Made by a program: the position numbers and the translations under genes. A stretch of DNA of 64,000 nt, taken from NCBI RefSeq assembly GCF_900167165.1, contig NZ_FUXM01000005.1, positions 46,798-110,797 on the forward strand, given 5' to 3'. Shown in pieces: positions 1-7,684 of this stretch. Below the pieces are notes generated by a model. The model searched no databases, was not told the origin of the DNA, and saw only the letters and a list, made by a program, of their open reading frames with translations. The DNA comes from Carboxydocella sporoproducens DSM 16521 (lineage in GTDB: Bacteria > Bacillota > GCA-003054495 > Carboxydocellales > Carboxydocellaceae). How positions within the stretch are numbered: the stretch's first letter is position 1; each line of letters starts with the position of its first letter.

Positions 1-901
1 GTTCATATAAAGCAAGGGCCATAACGGCTTCCTCGGTAATTTCCAGGGTCTGTCGCATCCTTCGGGCCTCGTCCTCAAGAAAGCTGCGAATCAGTGATAA
101 TCTTTCTTCCCTGGTTCTTTCCCCCAGTGGTGGCAACTCAATCAACATAGGAATCCGGCGGCAAAAAGTGGACAGTAGCTGGGACTGGGGATTTTCAGTG
201 GTAGCCCCTAATAATAAAACCCTGGCTTCCCTGTACTCCCCCGTTTCCCCCAGCGGCCGATAGCGTCCCTTGTCCAGCAGATAGAACAGCATTTCCTGCC
301 CTTCTGCCGGCAAGCGATGGATTTCATCAAGGAACAGAATCCCGCCGTGAGCTTTGGCTACCAGTCCTTCCTGATCCCTCTCCGCCCCGGTGTAGGCTCC
401 TTTCTTCACCCCAAAAAGTACCCCCAGCAGTAGCTGAGGATTATGGGCATAATCAGCGCAATTAAAGGAAACAAAAGGCGCGGTGGGTGGTAATACTCCT
501 TTTTCCAGGGCGAACCGGTACATTGTCTCAGCAAACTGGGTTTTACCCACCCCGGTAGGCCCAATCAGAAGACAGTGTAGCCCCTGCGGGGGATACAAAA
601 TGGCAGCTTTAGCCTGCAAGACAGCCTGTTCCAGGCTCTGTTCCGCTCCGATCAATCTCTGGAAAGCATCGGTTGCACCCATCCTATTCTTTTGCTGTTC
701 TGAAGCTGCCAGATAAAAATACCTGACTGGTCTGCCACTGCTTTTACCCAGTATGCCTTTTCTTACCGCCTCATTTAATTCCCGGCTGACATTGGCCCGC
801 TCTAAACCCAGTGCTCCAGCAATTTCACCTGCACTTAGGCCCTGAGGAAATTGGCCAATCATCTCTTTCAGGTAATTCAAGATTAATTCCTGGCGTTTCA
901 T
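1..901 (-). CDS. LevR-like sigma-54-dependent transcriptional activator (3' end outside window)
   Basis: The reading frame opens at the ATG complementary to 899-901, with a GGTGTGGAG-type ribosome site just upstream, and stays open to the window edge, so only about 300 N-terminal residues are visible. They begin with a winged-helix region (MKRQELILNYLKEMIGQ...), followed by an AAA+ domain with Walker A GPTGVGKT, the sigma-54 contact motif GAYTGA (a variant of GAFTGA) and Walker B ILFLDEIHRLP. An N-terminal HTH placed before the AAA+ domain is the layout of LevR/ManR-type activators, which carry PTS regulation domains (PRD, EIIA-like) further on and drive sugar-PTS operons through RpoN. The PRD part would lie outside the window, so the LevR assignment rests on domain order. 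Its target promoter is not visible here. Confidence 0.85.
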   Translation of the reverse strand, partial: MKRQELILNYLKEMIGQFPQGLSAGEIAGALGLERANVSRELNEAVRKGILGKSSGRPVRYFYLAASEQQKNRMGATDAFQRLIGAEQSLEQAVLQAKAAILYPPQGLHCLLIGPTGVGKTQFAETMYRFALEKGVLPPTAPFVSFNCADYAHNPQLLLGVLFGVKKGAYTGAERDQEGLVAKAHGGILFLDEIHRLPAEGQEMLFYLLDKGRYRPLGETGEYREARVLLLGATTENPQSQLLSTFCRRIPMLIELPPLGERTREERLSLIRSFLEDEARRMRQTLEITEEAVMALALYE

Positions 902-927
902 ACTCCACACCTTTTCCTTTTTACTCT

Positions 928-973
928 TAAAAATATTATAAGGGTTTTGCTGATTGACCACAACAAAACCCTT
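928..973 (-). terminator. Intrinsic terminator after the D-Ala-D-Ala carboxypeptidase gene
   Basis: On the minus strand AAGGGTTTTG (973-964) pairs with CAAAACCCTT (949-940) across a 14-nt loop, and is followed by an AT-rich ATAATATTTTT tail. It sits 19 nt beyond the stop codon at 992. The 10-bp arms are perfect, but the loop is long and the U-run imperfect. Confidence 0.6.
935..963 (-). promoter_or_regulatory. Probable sigma-A promoter of the LevR-like gene
   Basis: Reading on the minus strand, a perfect -10 TATAAT (935-940) lies 17 nt from a weak -35 TTGTGG (958-963), about 35 nt before the start codon at 901. It overlaps the terminator hairpin of the upstream gene. The -35 is poor, so only the -10 is convincing. 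Confidence 0.4.
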
Positions 974-991
974 TTAAACCCAGTATTTATC

Positions 992-2164
992 TTATTTAAT
1001 TCCTGTGGCTTTTTGCCAGATGGCACCAAAATGCTGATTTAAGGTAGCTGCCTCTACTTCCCTCGCAGCCACCAAATCCACAATTTTTACTGGTTGACCT
1101 TCAAACATTATGATTAGTTTACCAATTTTCTGCCCCTTCTTAATCGGAGCCTGAACTCGAGCAGGAATTTCTACCTTATAGGTTACTTTTTTCTCCTGGC
1201 CTTTTTCCACCACCATTACTACCGGTTCCTGGCTTACAGCTTTTACCTGTTTGACCTGGCCTTTACTTACCGGGATAACACCCTGAACCTGCCCAGCCTG
1301 ACTGATATTAACGGCCTTATATCGGGCAAACCCATAATTATACAGCTTGATAGATTCCCGGAAATGGCTGCGAGGCTCGGGGGTTGCCATCACCACTGCA
1401 ATCAGGCGCAAGCCATCCCGCTGGGCCGAAGAAGCCAGGCAGTATTTGGCTTCAGTGGTCCAGCCCGTTTTGCCTGTATCAGCACCATTATACCACCAGA
1501 GCAGCTTATTGGTATTATATAACTTAAATTCACCACCCCGGAGGTCATATTCCTTAATAGAGGTCAATTCCCGGAAGAGGGGATGTTTCATCCCTTCCCG
1601 GAGGATCATAGCCAGGTCATAAGCAGAAGCGACATGACCTTCAGCAGGCAAACCATAAGCATTGACAAACTTACTGTCCTTCAGACCCAGATCCTTAAGC
1701 TTCTGGTTCATCATTTCCACAAAAGCCTCATGGGAACCGGCAACATGCTCCGCCACTGCTACACAGGCATCATTGGCAGAACCAACAGCTATCGAAATCA
1801 GCAGGTCTTTTAGTGTCATTTCTTCCCCGGGTTCAAGATAGATCTGGGATCCACCCATGCCGGCAGCATTTTCGCTTGCCTTAATCCGGTCTTCCAGTTT
1901 TACTTTGCCCTGTTCCACAGCCTCTACAGCCACCAGCAAAGTCATGATTTTAGTTACACTGGCCGGCGGCAAGGCCTGATGCATATTTTTTTCATAGAGA
2001 ATCTGTCCACTATTAGCTTCCATCAAAACGGCTGATTGTGCTGTAGTCTCCAGTTGAACCACCGGCTGTGCAGGCTGCTGACCAGTTTTTATCTTTGCAG
2101 CACCGGCTGCAGCCGGAAAAAGCAGTGTAAATGCTGTTATCCAGATAATCATTTTCTTCCACAT
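992..2164 (-). CDS. dacF: D-alanyl-D-alanine carboxypeptidase (serine-type, DacF/DacB family)
   Basis: A class C penicillin-binding protein that removes the terminal D-alanine of peptidoglycan pentapeptides outside the membrane. The start is placed at the ATG of MWKKMIIW, which has AAAGGGGG eight bases upstream; an in-frame ATG at 2200 has no ribosome site. Residues 1-23 form a signal peptide ending near AAAGAA. The catalytic motifs are all present: SVTK (Ser69/Lys72), SAN (129-131) and KTG (232-234). A C-terminal beta-rich PBP5-type domain (about 285-380) follows, typical of sporulation or vegetative DacF-like enzymes. Total length is 390 residues, normal for the family. The ribosome site lies inside a strong hairpin shared with the upstream cytochrome gene. 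Which of dacA, dacB or dacF it corresponds to is not certain. Confidence 0.93.
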   Translation of the reverse strand: MWKKMIIWITAFTLLFPAAAGAAKIKTGQQPAQPVVQLETTAQSAVLMEANSGQILYEKNMHQALPPASVTKIMTLLVAVEAVEQGKVKLEDRIKASENAAGMGGSQIYLEPGEEMTLKDLLISIAVGSANDACVAVAEHVAGSHEAFVEMMNQKLKDLGLKDSKFVNAYGLPAEGHVASAYDLAMILREGMKHPLFRELTSIKEYDLRGGEFKLYNTNKLLWWYNGADTGKTGWTTEAKYCLASSAQRDGLRLIAVVMATPEPRSHFRESIKLYNYGFARYKAVNISQAGQVQGVIPVSKGQVKQVKAVSQEPVVMVVEKGQEKKVTYKVEIPARVQAPIKKGQKIGKLIIMFEGQPVKIVDLVAAREVEAATLNQHFGAIWQKATGIK

Positions 2165-2221
2165 AAAAAGAACCCCCTTTGCCACATGCTTGTACAACAT
2201 TATTATGTGGCAGAAAGGGGG
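2165..2221 (-). terminator. Hairpin between cytochrome gene and dac gene, terminator-like and covering the dac ribosome site
   Basis: On the minus strand CCCCCTTT plus GCCACAT (2221-2205) pairs with ATGTGGC plus AAAGGGGG (2187-2173), and is followed directly by TTCTTTTT and then the dac ATG. It has the shape of an intrinsic terminator for the cytochrome gene (stop at 2238), but the 3' arm is also the dac Shine-Dalgarno sequence. It could therefore act on transcription, translation, or both. Confidence 0.7.
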
Positions 2222-2237
2222 AAATATACCTTAGATT

Positions 2238-3737
2238 TTAACGAATTCTGGCATTAGGTACATCATGACCAGTTAGTTCTTTATAGGATTTTTGCAGAAG
2301 CTGTACTGCATAAACAGGGTTGTGAATCCCATAAGATCCTTCATCCTCAATAAAGAAGATATTGAAAAGAGCATTATAGATTTCTTTTGCTGCAGGGTTA
2401 GTCCAGTAAGGTTTGGTTGTATCCACTACCCATTTGTTATTTTCAAACTTATGTGTTAAAGAGTCAGTATGCTTCATATCAGTGTAGATAATGATTTGAC
2501 CACCGGTACTGACAGCATGGGCTTCAGGATAACCCAGTTTCTCATTAATAGCTTCTTCCAGCACAGCGATCAAACCTTTGATTTCATCCTGAATCCCTTC
2601 GATTTTCCTGTCCCCGTCATAATCGCCCAGAGCCTGACGGTTAATAGTATTCAGGCCCGGATGACAGGCAGTACAGGCATTAAGATTTGATTTAATCAAT
2701 TTACCGCTGGCATCTCTGGCTGCAACCTTAAATGTGTGACCACCCAGACCAGGTACATTGCTTTTTGCCATATGGCAGGTGACACAGGCATTAGGTATAG
2801 CAGCATGCGGGGAAGATTGATATTTTTCACCTGTTACTTCTGCTCCACCAAAACCTAGCAGCAATTCACTCTGGGCAGCGGCGTGAGGTCCACGGATGGC
2901 TACCCCAGGTGCATTCAAGTCCCTGGGGAAAGATGGAGCCTTGCGATAATCATGGCAGACAAAACAGGCGGCCGCTTTACCGGCATTAACCATCATAAAT
3001 GGTTTATCAGCACCGGGTTGTCCTGGAACTGCCACAGTTTGCAATCCCACCATACCAGTAATCCGCAGCCCCTTGTTGTCATGGCAGGCATCACAAGCTG
3101 CTACCGCTTTGGCATTGGGATAAGGACCATAAGGTTTCAAGGTGATGCTGGCATTACCATATACCGCTTCAAAAGTAGCTGGATTGCTTTTTACATCAGT
3201 AATATAGGCTTTAAATCCTTCAGTAGTGTGGCACTTGGCACAGTTATAAGTCCCACCCCGGTTATTGGGCCAAATTGATTTATCGGGCCCTTCCTCTACC
3301 AGCTGGCTGTGCTTGCTGCTTGCCCAGGCCTGATAGTTGAAAGCTACCGGATCAAAAGCTGGTTTGGGCGGCGGTGTCGGTTTGATTGGTTGCGGTTTAG
3401 CTGGTTGTGGTTTAGCTGCAGTTTGTTTTACTGGTTGTTTTTTGCTTGATTTTTTGGTTGATTTTTTAGTTGTAGAGGTTGTTTTAGTTACTGTTGTCCT
3501 GGTTGTTGTAGTCTTTGTACTTTGCAAGAAAGAGAAACTTCTTCCAGCGCTCAGGAATTTCTTACCTGTCTCGTTCAATTGTGGTATATTTGTTGTATGA
3601 CAGGTAGTACAGCTTTTTGGCAAACTGCTGGGTACTTTGCTCAGATAGGCAGTACTGGCCCAACCTGTACCGCTGCCTACTGCAAACGCAACTAACAGAG
3701 CAAATCCCATTATGCCTGCCTTTCTGTTTTTGAACAT
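2238..3737 (-). CDS. Secreted or membrane-tethered hexahaem c-type cytochrome
   Basis: The start at the ATG of MFKNRKAG has a GGAGGGAG ribosome site; an upstream in-frame TTG has none. The 499-residue product has an N-terminal signal/anchor (residues 5-28) and six CxxCH haem c sites at about 43, 166, 215, 258, 318 and 355. The first site is separated from the rest by a low-complexity Thr/Lys then Pro/Lys/Gln-rich linker (about 75-127). The last 135 residues carry no haem site. Proteins of this kind carry electrons across or along the envelope of anaerobes. The linker looks suited to spanning a thick Gram-positive wall, an inference from composition only. I do not recognise a named family. Haem attachment would require a cytochrome c maturation system; ccdA at 41679-42380 may contribute thiol chemistry. 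Confidence 0.85.
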   Translation of the reverse strand: MFKNRKAGIMGFALLVAFAVGSGTGWASTAYLSKVPSSLPKSCTTCHTTNIPQLNETGKKFLSAGRSFSFLQSTKTTTTRTTVTKTTSTTKKSTKKSSKKQPVKQTAAKPQPAKPQPIKPTPPPKPAFDPVAFNYQAWASSKHSQLVEEGPDKSIWPNNRGGTYNCAKCHTTEGFKAYITDVKSNPATFEAVYGNASITLKPYGPYPNAKAVAACDACHDNKGLRITGMVGLQTVAVPGQPGADKPFMMVNAGKAAACFVCHDYRKAPSFPRDLNAPGVAIRGPHAAAQSELLLGFGGAEVTGEKYQSSPHAAIPNACVTCHMAKSNVPGLGGHTFKVAARDASGKLIKSNLNACTACHPGLNTINRQALGDYDGDRKIEGIQDEIKGLIAVLEEAINEKLGYPEAHAVSTGGQIIIYTDMKHTDSLTHKFENNKWVVDTTKPYWTNPAAKEIYNALFNIFFIEDEGSYGIHNPVYAVQLLQKSYKELTGHDVPNARIR

Positions 3738-3764
3738 TTCGCTCCCTCCTCTACTGTTTTGAAT

Positions 3765-3786
3765 TTTTGTCAACCTTTCGACAAAA
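3765..3786. repeat. Short inverted repeat upstream of the cytochrome gene
   Basis: TTTTGTC and GACAAAA form a 7-bp inverted repeat around an 8-base loop, about 28 bases before the cytochrome start. It could be an operator or a 5'UTR hairpin; nothing else supports a specific role. Confidence 0.3.
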
Positions 3787-3850
3787 TTACACCTCTTTAC
3801 TTCACCTCCTCTAATTTACTTTATACGACATTTTTTTCACAATTCCTGCT

Positions 3851-3880
3851 TAAAAAAAACAGACCGGTAAAACCGGCCTG
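3851..3880 (-). terminator. Intrinsic terminator of the riboflavin operon
   Basis: On the minus strand, right after the ribH stop codon, CAGGCCGGT pairs with ACCGGTCTG around a TTTT loop and runs into eight T residues. This closes the ribDEBAH transcription unit. Confidence 0.93.
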
Positions 3881-3882
3881 GT

Positions 3883-4356
3883 TCATTCCTGCATTTGCTT
3901 CAACAAATTGGCCATTTCAATAGCAGTAACCGCAGCCTCATACCCCTTGTTTCCAGCTTTGGTGCCTGCCCGTTCAATGGCCTGTTCAATGGTATCAGTG
4001 GTCAGGACACCGAAAATCACAGGTTTGCCGGTATCCAGTCCCACTTTGGCCACCCCTTTGGCCACTTCAGCCGCTACATAATCAAAATGGGGAGTAGAAC
4101 CGCGAATAACCGCCCCCAGACAGATGACTGCATCATATTGGCCACAGGCCGCCAGTTTTTGGGCTACCAGGGGAATCTCAAATGCTCCCGGCACCCAGGC
4201 TACTGTTACTTCTTCTTCTTTACCGCCATGGCGTTTAATGGCATCTAAAGCCCCGCCCAGCAGTTTGTTGGTGATGAACTCATTAAAGCGGCCTACTACA
4301 ATGGCAAATTTAAGGTCCTGGGCCAGCAATTTACCTTCCAATAACTGATATGCCAT
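3883..4356 (-). CDS. ribH: 6,7-dimethyl-8-ribityllumazine synthase
   Basis: Condenses 5-amino-6-ribitylamino-uracil with 3,4-dihydroxy-2-butanone 4-phosphate to give lumazine, the direct riboflavin precursor; family members assemble as pentamers or icosahedral capsids. The 157-residue length is typical. Recognisable family blocks are [10 protein letters not shown] near the N-terminus, VPGAFEIPL (about 55-63), the phosphate-binding stretch [14 protein letters not shown] (about 82-95, with the catalytic His) and FGVLTTDT. It is the last gene of the riboflavin operon, 24 bases after ribBA, with an AAAGGAG ribosome site, and is followed by a terminator. Confidence 0.97.
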   Translation of the reverse strand: MAYQLLEGKLLAQDLKFAIVVGRFNEFITNKLLGGALDAIKRHGGKEEEVTVAWVPGAFEIPLVAQKLAACGQYDAVICLGAVIRGSTPHFDYVAAEVAKGVAKVGLDTGKPVIFGVLTTDTIEQAIERAGTKAGNKGYEAAVTAIEMANLLKQMQE

Positions 4357-4380
4357 GTTCTTGCTCCTTTCAAAAATTAT

Positions 4381-5592
4381 TTAGAAGGACAACATGTGCC
4401 CTAATTTGGACTTTTTAGTGCTAAGGTAGCGCTCATTATAGTCACAGGGCTCGATCTCAATGGGCACCCTTTCTACAATCTCCAGACCATAACCCTCCAG
4501 GCCTTTGATTTTCCGGGGGTTATTGGTCATCAGGCGGATTTGCTTTAAACCCAGATCAGCCAGAATCTGAGCCCCTATACCATAATCCCGCAAATCAGCC
4601 GGAAAACCCAGGGCCTCATTGGCCTCAACGGTATCTGCCCCCTGTTCCTGTAATTTATAGGCCAGGATTTTGTTTTTCAAGCCAATGCCCCGCCCTTCCT
4701 GGCGCATATAGAGCAGCACGCCGCGGCCTTCCCGCTCAATCATGCGCATAGCTGCTGCCAGCTGGTCGCCGCAATCGCAACGGGCAGAGCCAAATACATC
4801 TCCTGTCAGGCATTCGGAATGAACCCTTACCAGCACCGGGCCAGGTGCGGTCAGGTCTCCTTTATGAATAGCCAGATGGGTCTGGCCATCAATCAAACTT
4901 TCATAGGCAGTGGCCTGGAATTCCCCAAAGCGGTTGGGCAATCTGATGGTCTCCACTCGCTGAATCAGCTTTTCCGTTTTACGACGATACTGAATCAGGT
5001 CAGCGATGGTGATTATTTTCAAACCATGTTCCCGGGCAAATTCCAGCAGCTCCGGCACCCGGGCCATAGTCCCGTCTTCTTTCATAATCTCACATATTAC
5101 CCCTGCGGGATAAAGACCGGCCAGTCGGGCCAGGTCCACAGCAGCCTCGGTATGGCCCGCCCGCCGCAACACGCCACCTTCCCGATAGCGCAAGGGGAAA
5201 ATATGACCGGGTCGCCGCAAATCCGCCGGTTTAGTGGCTGGATCCAGCAGGGCCTGAATAGTGCGAGCCCGTTCATGGGCGGAAATCCCGGTAGTAGTAT
5301 CCTTAAAATCCACCGAAACGGTAAAGGCCGTGCCATGGGGGTCAGTGTTATGGGTAACCATAGGGGGCAAATCCAGTTCATCCAGCCGCTTGCCTTCCAT
5401 CGGAACACAAATCAATCCCTTGCCATAAGTAGCCATGAAGTTAATGGCTTCCGGGGTGGCCTTTTCCGCCGCCATCAGCAGATCTCCTTCATTTTCCCGG
5501 TCTTCATCATCCACTACTATTATCATTTTTCCTGCCCGAATGTCAGCAATAGCTTCTTCAATACTGTGAAACTGTTTTTCCATTTTCCTCAT
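4381..5592 (-). CDS. ribBA: Bifunctional 3,4-dihydroxy-2-butanone 4-phosphate synthase / GTP cyclohydrolase II
   Basis: Two fused domains supply both branches of riboflavin synthesis. Residues 1 to about 203 are the RibB domain, with the acidic metal motif [11 protein letters not shown]. Residues from about 207 to the end are RibA, with the zinc cysteines of [20 protein letters not shown] and the GTP-binding RQEGRGIGL. Total length is 403 residues, normal for RibBA. Two starts are possible, ATG at 5592 or the fourth codon ATG (5583), both near a GGGGAAAGGG purine tract. It lies 12 bases after ribE and 24 before ribH. Confidence 0.97.
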   Translation of the reverse strand: MRKMEKQFHSIEEAIADIRAGKMIIVVDDEDRENEGDLLMAAEKATPEAINFMATYGKGLICVPMEGKRLDELDLPPMVTHNTDPHGTAFTVSVDFKDTTTGISAHERARTIQALLDPATKPADLRRPGHIFPLRYREGGVLRRAGHTEAAVDLARLAGLYPAGVICEIMKEDGTMARVPELLEFAREHGLKIITIADLIQYRRKTEKLIQRVETIRLPNRFGEFQATAYESLIDGQTHLAIHKGDLTAPGPVLVRVHSECLTGDVFGSARCDCGDQLAAAMRMIEREGRGVLLYMRQEGRGIGLKNKILAYKLQEQGADTVEANEALGFPADLRDYGIGAQILADLGLKQIRLMTNNPRKIKGLEGYGLEIVERVPIEIEPCDYNERYLSTKKSKLGHMLSF

Positions 5593-5604
5593 CCCTTTCC
5601 CCTT

Positions 5605-6261
5605 CTATTCCAGGAAACCGTGCTGCGCCAAAAATTCCATACTTAACTGAGACTGCCGTTTTTCAGATGTCGGTGGAAATTTTAACAGGCGTTCAATATA
5701 TTTACCAATGATGTCCCCTTCCAAATTGACCCGGTCGCCTACCTTTTTGAAGCCTAGAGTGGTGCGTTTAACTGTTTCCGGAATCAGGGATACTTGAAAA
5801 CCATTATCTATCAAACTGACAACAGTCAGACTAATGCCATCTACTGCAATGGAGCCTTTTTCAATAGTATAGCGCAAAACCCCTGCAGGTGCGCTGATAG
5901 TGGTTAAGAGAGCGATATCCACCCGCTCCTGAGCGATAATGGTGCCTACACCATCCACATGGCCACTGACCAGATGGCCACCCAGGCGGGTATTTAAAGT
6001 CAGGGCCCGCTCCAGGTTAACCCGGCTGCCTGGTCCCAGTTCCCCCAGATTAGTGCGGTCCAGAGTTTCAGCCATCACATCAGCCATAAACCAGTCAGGT
6101 CCCAGTTCCGTTACAGTCAGGCAAGTCCCATTGACTGCAATGGAATCTCCCAGTCGGGTCCCTTCCAGAACCGTACGGGCTGCAATTTTTATCCTGGCCG
6201 AGCGGGCTCCTCTGTTAAGAGCCCTTACCTCTCCCAGCTCCTCTACAATCCCTGTAAACAA
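5605..6261 (-). CDS. ribE: Riboflavin synthase alpha chain
   Basis: Dismutates two lumazines to riboflavin plus a pyrimidine that is recycled. The protein (218 residues) has the usual internal duplication: two homologous lumazine-binding halves, each starting with a FTGIV/YTIEKGS-like block and each containing a GxHxVSGHVDG- or GDxVNLE-type segment. The true start is taken as the TTG at 6261 giving (M)FTGIVEELGE, because GGAGGT lies nine bases upstream and family members begin at this point. A longer open frame reaches 6324, but it would overlap ribD and adds non-conserved residues. The ribD stop codon is only two bases away, so the two genes are probably translationally coupled. Confidence 0.96.
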   Translation of the reverse strand: MFTGIVEELGEVRALNRGARSARIKIAARTVLEGTRLGDSIAVNGTCLTVTELGPDWFMADVMAETLDRTNLGELGPGSRVNLERALTLNTRLGGHLVSGHVDGVGTIIAQERVDIALLTTISAPAGVLRYTIEKGSIAVDGISLTVVSLIDNGFQVSLIPETVKRTTLGFKKVGDRVNLEGDIIGKYIERLLKFPPTSEKRQSQLSMEFLAQHGFLE

Positions 6262-6263
6262 TC

Positions 6264-7379
6264 TTATTTCACCTCCCGGGCGGGATAGCCAATGTAAAGG
6301 AAATCCGGCCCGATTTGTCGCCATTCTCCATGCTGCATGGTAATGGCTGCTGCCATGCGCTCAATCCCCGCACCTTGCAAAGGAGTTGGAGCCATTAACC
6401 CACCTGCCAGTTTAGGAGCAATAAAGGCATAGACCTTTTGAATCAGCCCTGCCGCCAGCATGGACCAGGCCAATTCACCGCCACTTTCCAGGAGCAAATT
6501 TACCAGCCCCCGCCGGGCCAGCTCCTGCAGCAAAGCGGTTAAATCAACCCGCCCGGCCTGTTCGGGCAGCACCAGGACCTCTACCCCGTCAGCCTGCATT
6601 TGCTGCCTCCAGGTAACAGAACTCTGTTCTGTGGTTGCAATCAGGGTAGGAGCAGCTGAGATTTGCGCCAGCCGGACGACCTGGGCCCCCGGAGGTGTGC
6701 GTCCGTGGCTGTCCACCACAATTCTAACTGCATCCCTGCCGCCCTCCGGTAAGCGGGTAGTAAGGGCAGGATCATCGGCCAGCACCGTCCCGCTGCCTAC
6801 CAGAATACCATCTACCTCATTCCTGAGCTGATGTACCAGCAAACGGGACTGTTCACTGCTAATCCAGCGACTGTCCCCGGTGCGGGTAGCGGTTTTACCA
6901 TCCAGAGTCATCGCATACTTCCAGATCACGAAAGGCATTTTCCGGCTAATATAGTATAACCAGCCCTCATTAAGCTTCCGGGCCTCTTTCTCCAGCAGAC
7001 CTACTTCCACCTGAATACCCGCTTCCCTTAACCGGGCCAATCCCCGCCCGGCTACCAGGGGATTGGGGTCAGTCATGGCCGCAACTACTCTCCTCACTCC
7101 TGCAGCAATCAGGGCATCAGCACAGGGAGGAGTACGGCCATAATGGGAGCAGGGTTCCAGGGTTACATAGACATCGGCCCCAGCCGCCCGTTCCCCTGCT
7201 TCCCGCAGGGCATGCACTTCTGCATGGGGTGTGCCGGCCTTCTGATGATAACCCTCTCCGATGATTTCCCCATCCTTGACAATCACACAGCCCACCAGCG
7301 GGTTAGGACTGGTACGACCTCTGGCTCTCCCTGCCAGTTCTAAAGCCAATCGCATATATTCTTCATCGCGCATCCTCAT
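6264..7379 (-). CDS. ribD: Bifunctional pyrimidine deaminase / reductase of riboflavin synthesis
   Basis: Performs the deamination and NADPH-dependent reduction steps after GTP cyclohydrolase II. The N-terminal deaminase domain (about 1-145) has the zinc motif HAEVHA and PCSHYGRTPPC. The C-terminal reductase domain (about 150-370) has KYAMTLDGKTAT and the cofactor loop LLLESGGELAWS. The start lies in a run of candidates (GTG, GTG, ATG at 7379, ATG at 7373); MRMRDEEYMRLALELA fits the family's beginning. The open frame further upstream runs through the riboswitch terminator and is not coding. First gene of the operon, under the FMN riboswitch. Confidence 0.96.
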   Translation of the reverse strand: MRMRDEEYMRLALELAGRARGRTSPNPLVGCVIVKDGEIIGEGYHQKAGTPHAEVHALREAGERAAGADVYVTLEPCSHYGRTPPCADALIAAGVRRVVAAMTDPNPLVAGRGLARLREAGIQVEVGLLEKEARKLNEGWLYYISRKMPFVIWKYAMTLDGKTATRTGDSRWISSEQSRLLVHQLRNEVDGILVGSGTVLADDPALTTRLPEGGRDAVRIVVDSHGRTPPGAQVVRLAQISAAPTLIATTEQSSVTWRQQMQADGVEVLVLPEQAGRVDLTALLQELARRGLVNLLLESGGELAWSMLAAGLIQKVYAFIAPKLAGGLMAPTPLQGAGIERMAAAITMQHGEWRQIGPDFLYIGYPAREVK

Positions 7380-7396
7380 CACCACTTCGGCCCACA

Positions 7397-7424
7397 AATA
7401 AAAAACCCCGGAGCGCTCCCGGGG
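7397..7424 (-). terminator. Riboswitch expression-platform terminator before ribD
   Basis: On the minus strand CCCCGGGAGC pairs with GCTCCGGGG, followed by TTTTTTATTT. It sits between the FMN aptamer and ribD, as expected for transcription attenuation when FMN is bound. Confidence 0.92.
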
Positions 7425-7485
7425 CAAAAGGGCAAACTAAATAGTCAGCCAGTGCAGTAACTACTGGCTGTTTTGCTCGCCCTCC

Positions 7486-7621
7486 TTCTCCCATCCAGAC
7501 TGTCACTGTCGGCTCCGGACTTGCCTTCTGGCGCACCGGATCTGCCGACTGAGCCGGCTCGCGGGCTCGCAGCTTATGCTGCCTACCGCCGGTAAGGAAT
7601 TTCACCTATCCCCGAAGGAGT
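7486..7621 (-). promoter_or_regulatory. FMN riboswitch (RFN element)
   Basis: The minus strand shows the conserved RFN segments in order: CTTCGGGGATAGGTGAAATT, CCTTACCGGCGGTA, GCGAGCCCGCGAGCC, then GGCAAGTCCGGAGCC, and the closing GACAGTCTGGATGGGAGAAG that pairs with the 5' end. FMN binding is known to favour the downstream terminator and shut off riboflavin genes. It is placed between a strong promoter and ribD. Confidence 0.97.
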
Positions 7622-7629
7622 TTACAATG

Positions 7630-7659
7630 ATTATACCCTCTACAACAAAAGATTGTCAA
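7630..7659 (-). promoter_or_regulatory. Sigma-A promoter of the riboflavin operon
   Basis: Consensus TTGACA (7654-7659) and TATAAT (7630-7635) on the minus strand with an 18-base spacer, starting transcription right at the 5' edge of the FMN aptamer. Confidence 0.9.
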
Positions 7660-7684
7660 GGGAATGGAGGAAATCCCTGGCTTT

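Noticed and set aside
2165..2200. Upstream start (ATG at 2200) for the D-Ala-D-Ala carboxypeptidase
   Set aside because: It has no ribosome site, lies in a hairpin loop and would put charged residues before the signal peptide.
3337..3600. Plus-strand Val/Leu-rich open frame opposite the cytochrome linker
   Set aside because: It is the complement of the Thr/Lys-rich low-complexity linker; its hydrophobic look is a composition effect.
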